This document shows positions 32,781-35,823 of a DNA stretch of 35,823 bases, in pieces. The position numbers were made by a program, and so were the translations under genes. The DNA comes from JBLHOS01 sp047623825 (GTDB lineage: Bacteria > Pseudomonadota > Alphaproteobacteria > Rhodobacterales > Rhodobacteraceae), in the NCBI GenBank assembly GCA_047623825.1, contig JBLHOS010000022.1, positions 1 to 35,823 of the forward strand, in the 5' to 3' direction. The notes beneath the pieces are model-generated. The model saw nothing but the letters and a program-made list of their open reading frames with translations. It had not been told where the DNA came from and made no database searches. How positions within the stretch are numbered: position 1 is the stretch's first letter; the number at the start of each line of letters is the position of its first letter.

Positions 32781-34324
32781 TCACCTGGACTGGGGCGGTC
32801 GGCCGACTGGCTGCCCTGTCATTTCGACGACACCTGATTTTTGCGGCAATTGCCGGTGCAGTGGCGGCCTTGGGTCAGGCACCGGTCAATTTGCCGTGGT
32901 TGGGCTGGCTGGGATTTATCGGTCTGGCCGCAACTATTTTACCATTGGGCACAGTCCGCCGCGCGGTGTGGACCGGGCTGGTCGGGGGAACCGCCTATTT
33001 TGCGGTCGCCCTAAACTGGATTATCGAGCCCTTCTTGGTTGAACCGGCGCAAACTGGCTGGATGGCGCCCTTTGCGCTGGTCTTGATGGCTGGGGGGTTG
33101 GCGCTTTTCTGGGCTGCTGCTGCGGGTTTGGCAGTGCGTTTGTTTGCAACGCGTTGGTCGCGCGCCTTGGGGTGGGCGGCCCTGCTAAGCCTTGCAGAAT
33201 ATGCCCGCGCAAACGTGTTGACGGGATTTCCTTGGGCCCATCCCGGACATATCTGGATTGACAGTGCGGGCTTGACGCTGGCCGCTTGGATCGGCCCACA
33301 TGGATTGACTTTGATCACACTGTTTAGTGCGGCCCTTTGCGCGGCGGCATTGTCCCGCAGATCTTGGTCGGCTGTGTTGGGACCGGCAGTTCTGGTTGTC
33401 GCTGGTGGCATTGGCGGATTGATCCCGGCGGCCCCATTCGTGCCGCTCGATGCGCCGATTGTCCGGCTGATCCAACCCAACGCCGCACAACACCTGAAAT
33501 GGCTGCCCGATATGGTACCAGTCTTTTTTCGACGCAGTCTTCAGCTGACAGCAGCAGCGCCTTTGGACGGGATTCCCGAATTGGTGGTGTGGCCTGAAAC
33601 CTCCCTTCCGCCGATCCTAAGCCGGTCCGAGGCTTGGCGCGAGCAGATCGCACTGGCGGCAGGCTCAGCGCGCGTGGTTTTGGGCGCGCAACGATTTGAG
33701 GGGGTCCGCGTGCGCAACTCACTGGTTCATCTTACCTCGGATGGGGCCATTGCTGACGTATATGATAAGCATCATCTGGTGCCATTCGGTGAGTACTTAC
33801 CGTTCGCCGATCTGTTGGCGGGAACCGGTCTTCGCGGGTTAGCGGCCAATAATCTGGCTGGATATGAGCCGGGTGATGGCCCCACATCAATCGCCCTGCC
33901 CGGTCTTGGACGTGCCTTTGTGATGATCTGCTATGAGGCGATATTTCCCAGCTATATCCGCGCGGTTGAGCGGCCCGACTGGATGCTACACATCACTAAT
34001 GACGGGTGGTTTGGACAGTTGTCAGGCCCCTATCAACATTTGGCGCTGGCGCGGTTGCGCGCAGCAGAACAGGGCCTGCCTGTCCTGCGATCCGCCAACA
34101 CCGGCGTCTCTGCGGTGATCGATGCGCGGGGGCAAATTCTGGCCTCGCTGGAATTGGATGTGTCGGGATATCTGGACGCGCGGTTACCCCCGCCGTTGCC
34201 CGCCACGATCTACAGCCGTTGGGGTGATGCGCCCGTACTCACGCTGATTGCATTATTGTTCGCGTTTGCAGCCCTGTGCGGCCGCAAGATGCCACCCATT
34301 GATCAAAGACGCGAACGCGCGTAA
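32777..34324 (+). CDS. lnt: Apolipoprotein N-acyltransferase
   Basis: An inner-membrane enzyme that adds the third acyl chain to the N-terminal Cys of lipoproteins, 515 residues. The N-terminal half (to about residue 215) is a bundle of roughly six membrane spans. The periplasmic nitrilase-like domain has the full catalytic triad: Glu274 (VWPETSLPP), Lys331 (YDKHHLVPFGEYLPF) and Cys385 (MICYEAIFP). A final membrane span lies near residues 485-505. The GTG start overlaps the corC stop. The lipoprotein at 28794 would be one of its substrates. Confidence 0.96.
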   Translation: MITWTGAVGRLAALSFRRHLIFAAIAGAVAALGQAPVNLPWLGWLGFIGLAATILPLGTVRRAVWTGLVGGTAYFAVALNWIIEPFLVEPAQTGWMAPFALVLMAGGLALFWAAAAGLAVRLFATRWSRALGWAALLSLAEYARANVLTGFPWAHPGHIWIDSAGLTLAAWIGPHGLTLITLFSAALCAAALSRRSWSAVLGPAVLVVAGGIGGLIPAAPFVPLDAPIVRLIQPNAAQHLKWLPDMVPVFFRRSLQLTAAAPLDGIPELVVWPETSLPPILSRSEAWREQIALAAGSARVVLGAQRFEGVRVRNSLVHLTSDGAIADVYDKHHLVPFGEYLPFADLLAGTGLRGLAANNLAGYEPGDGPTSIALPGLGRAFVMICYEAIFPSYIRAVERPDWMLHITNDGWFGQLSGPYQHLALARLRAAEQGLPVLRSANTGVSAVIDARGQILASLELDVSGYLDARLPPPLPATIYSRWGDAPVLTLIALLFAFAALCGRKMPPIDQRRERA

Positions 34325-34339
34325 GCCATACCATCAAAA

Positions 34340-34386
34340 CTCCCACAACGGCTTCCTGACGTGGGGGGGAACCAACTTGGAGCACT
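34340..34386 (+). promoter_or_regulatory. SAM/SAH riboswitch upstream of metK
   Basis: The leader just before metK matches the SAM/SAH riboswitch known from Rhodobacterales metK leaders. CCCAC (34342-34346) pairs with GTGGG (34361-34365) to close a hairpin holding AACGGCTTCCTGAC. The downstream TTGGAGCA (34378-34385) can pair back to the GCTTCC loop as an H-type pseudoknot. The GGAG of that 3' segment is also the metK Shine-Dalgarno sequence, five bases before the ATG. Ligand binding would therefore hide it and shut off translation when SAM or SAH is plentiful. The loop between the stems is unusually G-rich (seven G in a row). Confidence 0.92.
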
Positions 34387-34389
34387 TTC

Positions 34390-35571
34390 ATGTCCCGCAA
34401 TAATTATATGTTCACCTCTGAATCGGTTTCAGAGGGCCATCCAGATAAGGTCTGCGATCGAATTTCAGATGCTGTTCTGGACGCTTTTCTAAGCGAAGAG
34501 CCAGAAGCCCGTGTGGCCTGCGAAACCTTTGCCACCACAAACCGTGTTGTTATTGGCGGTGAGGTTGGCCTGAGCAACCAAGATAAATTATCTGAATACA
34601 TGGGTAAAATCGATGGCATCGCGCGCGAATGCATCCGCGACATCGGCTATGAGCAAGAGAAATTCCACCACAAAACTGTCGAAATTACCAATCTTCTGCA
34701 CCAGCAATCAGCCCATATAGCACAGGGCGTGGATGGATCGAACGACAAGGACGAGGGCGCCGGCGATCAGGGCATTATGTTTGGCTTTGCGGTGAATGAG
34801 ACGCCGGAATTGATGCCAGCACCGATTTGCTATGCCCACGCAATCCTGAAGCGTTTGGCCGAAGTTCGCAAAAGTGGGCAAGAACCTGCGCTTGGGCCGG
34901 ATGCCAAAAGTCAGCTGACTGTGCGCTATGAAAACGGCGTGCCAGTGGGCATTTCCTCCATTGTTTTGTCGACACAGCATCTGGACGGCAATCTGACGTC
35001 AGACGATGTACGCGCGATTGTTGAGCCCTATATTTTGGATGAACTGCCCGATGGCTGGGTCACCGATGAGACCAACTGGTGGGTCAACCCAACAGGCAAA
35101 TTTGTGATCGGCGGGCCTGATGGCGACGCAGGCCTGACCGGGCGCAAGATCATCGTTGATACATATGGTGGTGCTGCGGCCCACGGTGGCGGCGCGTTCT
35201 CGGGCAAAGATCCGACCAAGGTCGACCGCTCAGCCGCATATGCTGCGCGCTATTTGGCCAAGAATGTTGTTGCCGCAGGGATCGCACATCGATGCACAAT
35301 CCAGCTGAGCTATGCGATTGGCGTAGCACGACCATTATCGATCTATGCCGACACGCACGGTACCGGTGAGGTGTCTGAGGTCGCAATTGAGGCTGCACTG
35401 GACCGCGTCATGGATCTGACCCCACGCGGGATCCGGACACATCTGGGCCTGAATAAACCAATCTATGAGCGCACCGCGGCTTATGGCCATTTCGGGCGTC
35501 CGCCCGAGGCAGACGGTGGGTTCAGCTGGGAAGCAACCGACTTGGTTGAGGCATTGAAGGCCGCCGTTTAA
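34390..35571 (+). CDS. metK: S-adenosylmethionine synthetase
   Basis: Makes SAM from methionine and ATP, 393 residues, full length. Motifs are SVSEGHPDKVCDRISDAVLD (EGHPDK at 15-20), GAGDQGIMFGFA (123-128 and on), the phosphate-binding GGGAFSGKDPTKVDRSAAY and the C-terminal YGHFGR. Its translation is set to be controlled by the riboswitch in the 65 bases after lnt. A strong hairpin follows. In many alphaproteobacteria metK ends this miaB-phoH-ybeY-corC-lnt series. Confidence 0.98.
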   Translation: MSRNNYMFTSESVSEGHPDKVCDRISDAVLDAFLSEEPEARVACETFATTNRVVIGGEVGLSNQDKLSEYMGKIDGIARECIRDIGYEQEKFHHKTVEITNLLHQQSAHIAQGVDGSNDKDEGAGDQGIMFGFAVNETPELMPAPICYAHAILKRLAEVRKSGQEPALGPDAKSQLTVRYENGVPVGISSIVLSTQHLDGNLTSDDVRAIVEPYILDELPDGWVTDETNWWVNPTGKFVIGGPDGDAGLTGRKIIVDTYGGAAAHGGGAFSGKDPTKVDRSAAYAARYLAKNVVAAGIAHRCTIQLSYAIGVARPLSIYADTHGTGEVSEVAIEAALDRVMDLTPRGIRTHLGLNKPIYERTAAYGHFGRPPEADGGFSWEATDLVEALKAAV

Positions 35572-35590
35572 CGCCCCCTCCTGCGAAACC

Positions 35591-35642
35591 AAACAAAGAC
35601 AGGGCGCTGAGGTGTGATCAACTCAGCGCCCTGTCTTTGTTT
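35591..35642. terminator. Bidirectional terminator between metK and the lrp-type gene
   Basis: A perfect 21-bp inverted repeat (35591-35611 and 35622-35642) with a 10-base loop. The arms carry AAA on one end and TTT on the other, giving a U-run in both directions. It starts 20 bases after the metK stop, and its far arm touches the last base of the stop codon of the convergent regulator gene. It should end both transcripts. Confidence 0.93.
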
Positions 35643-35823
35643 CAGGGCAACGGCAGCTCCGTCGTTTCCTTCAACTCTTCCATCACAAAACTGGCCGAGA
35701 CGTCTTTCAAGTCGATCTGCGCGATCAGGCGCTGATAAAGCCTGTCGTAGGCTTTGACGTCGGTGACACGCGCATGGATCAGGTAGTCCAACTCACCCGA
35801 TGTGCGGTAGGCACCCAAAATCT
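35642..35823 (-). CDS. Lrp/AsnC-family transcriptional regulator, C-terminal part (truncated by window edge)
   Basis: The last 59 residues of a feast/famine regulator; the start lies beyond base 35823. The visible part is the ligand-binding RAM (AsnC) domain: ILGAYRTSGELDYLIHARV, then DVKAYDRLYQRLI, then VSASFVMEELKETTELPLP. The tail SFVMEELKETTELPLP is typical of Lrp relatives that respond to amino acids. The target genes cannot be told. The DNA-binding N-terminus is not in the window. Confidence 0.92.
   Translation of the reverse strand, partial: ILGAYRTSGELDYLIHARVTDVKAYDRLYQRLIAQIDLKDVSASFVMEELKETTELPLP

Noticed and set aside
1..35823. CRISPR arrays, insertion sequences, prophage genes, tRNA or rRNA genes
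   Set aside because: Nothing with regularly spaced identical repeats, transposase or integrase motifs, or tRNA T-loop/anticodon-arm patterns was seen by eye. A tRNA scan would be needed to be certain.

Overview
The window is a stretch of chromosome from an alphaproteobacterium of the Rhodobacterales, most likely the Roseobacter group. This is inferred from gene content and arrangement: a miaB-phoH-ybeY-corC-lnt-metK series, a SAM/SAH-type riboswitch in front of metK, a form I aerobic CO dehydrogenase cluster, a urtABCDE urea importer and a remnant of a Hint-domain secreted protein. I did not identify a genus. I saw no rRNA, tRNA, CRISPR array, insertion sequence or prophage gene.

Layout. 1-422 is the 5' end of ileS (minus strand). 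A 400-base gap follows, then a Hint-domain pseudogene (824-1495) with two in-frame TGA codons. Next come a DMT permease and a ycjX-ycjF pair (minus strand), then truA (plus strand). The minus-strand operon urtABCDE spans 11507 down to 6007, with a hairpin between urtA and urtB. At 11966-15178 an NADH-dehydrogenase-like/SelD fusion faces mnmH (selU). Together they supply selenophosphate and use it to make 2-selenouridine in tRNA; no selA, selB or tRNA-Sec is visible. A 3-hydroxyisobutyrate-dehydrogenase-family enzyme follows.

16239-25430 is the cox cluster: a membrane MHYT-LytTR regulator (CoxC-like), coxM, coxS, coxL, a RidA-family gene, coxD, coxE, coxF and coxG. CoxL carries the form I active-site loop AYRCSFR and the catalytic Glu, so this is a genuine CO dehydrogenase. 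CoxMSL is the FAD/Fe-S/Mo-Cu enzyme, CoxD/E/F are expected to mature its Cu-S-Mo centre, and CoxG is expected to link it to the membrane quinone pool. Three features stand out. Phased direct repeats upstream of coxM look like LytTR operators. A perfect 17-bp inverted repeat separates the structural genes from the accessory genes. CoxG is short and ends without a visible membrane tail.

From 26562 the housekeeping series begins with miaB, but it is interrupted twice. An OmpA-like protein and a small lipoprotein, which share a 33-residue cysteine-containing segment, lie between miaB and phoH. A minus-strand haloalkane dehalogenase, frameshifted at a run of eight G residues, lies between phoH and ybeY. 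ybeY, corC and lnt run tightly together, then the riboswitch, metK, a perfect 21-bp terminator hairpin and the 3' end of an Lrp/AsnC regulator facing the other way.
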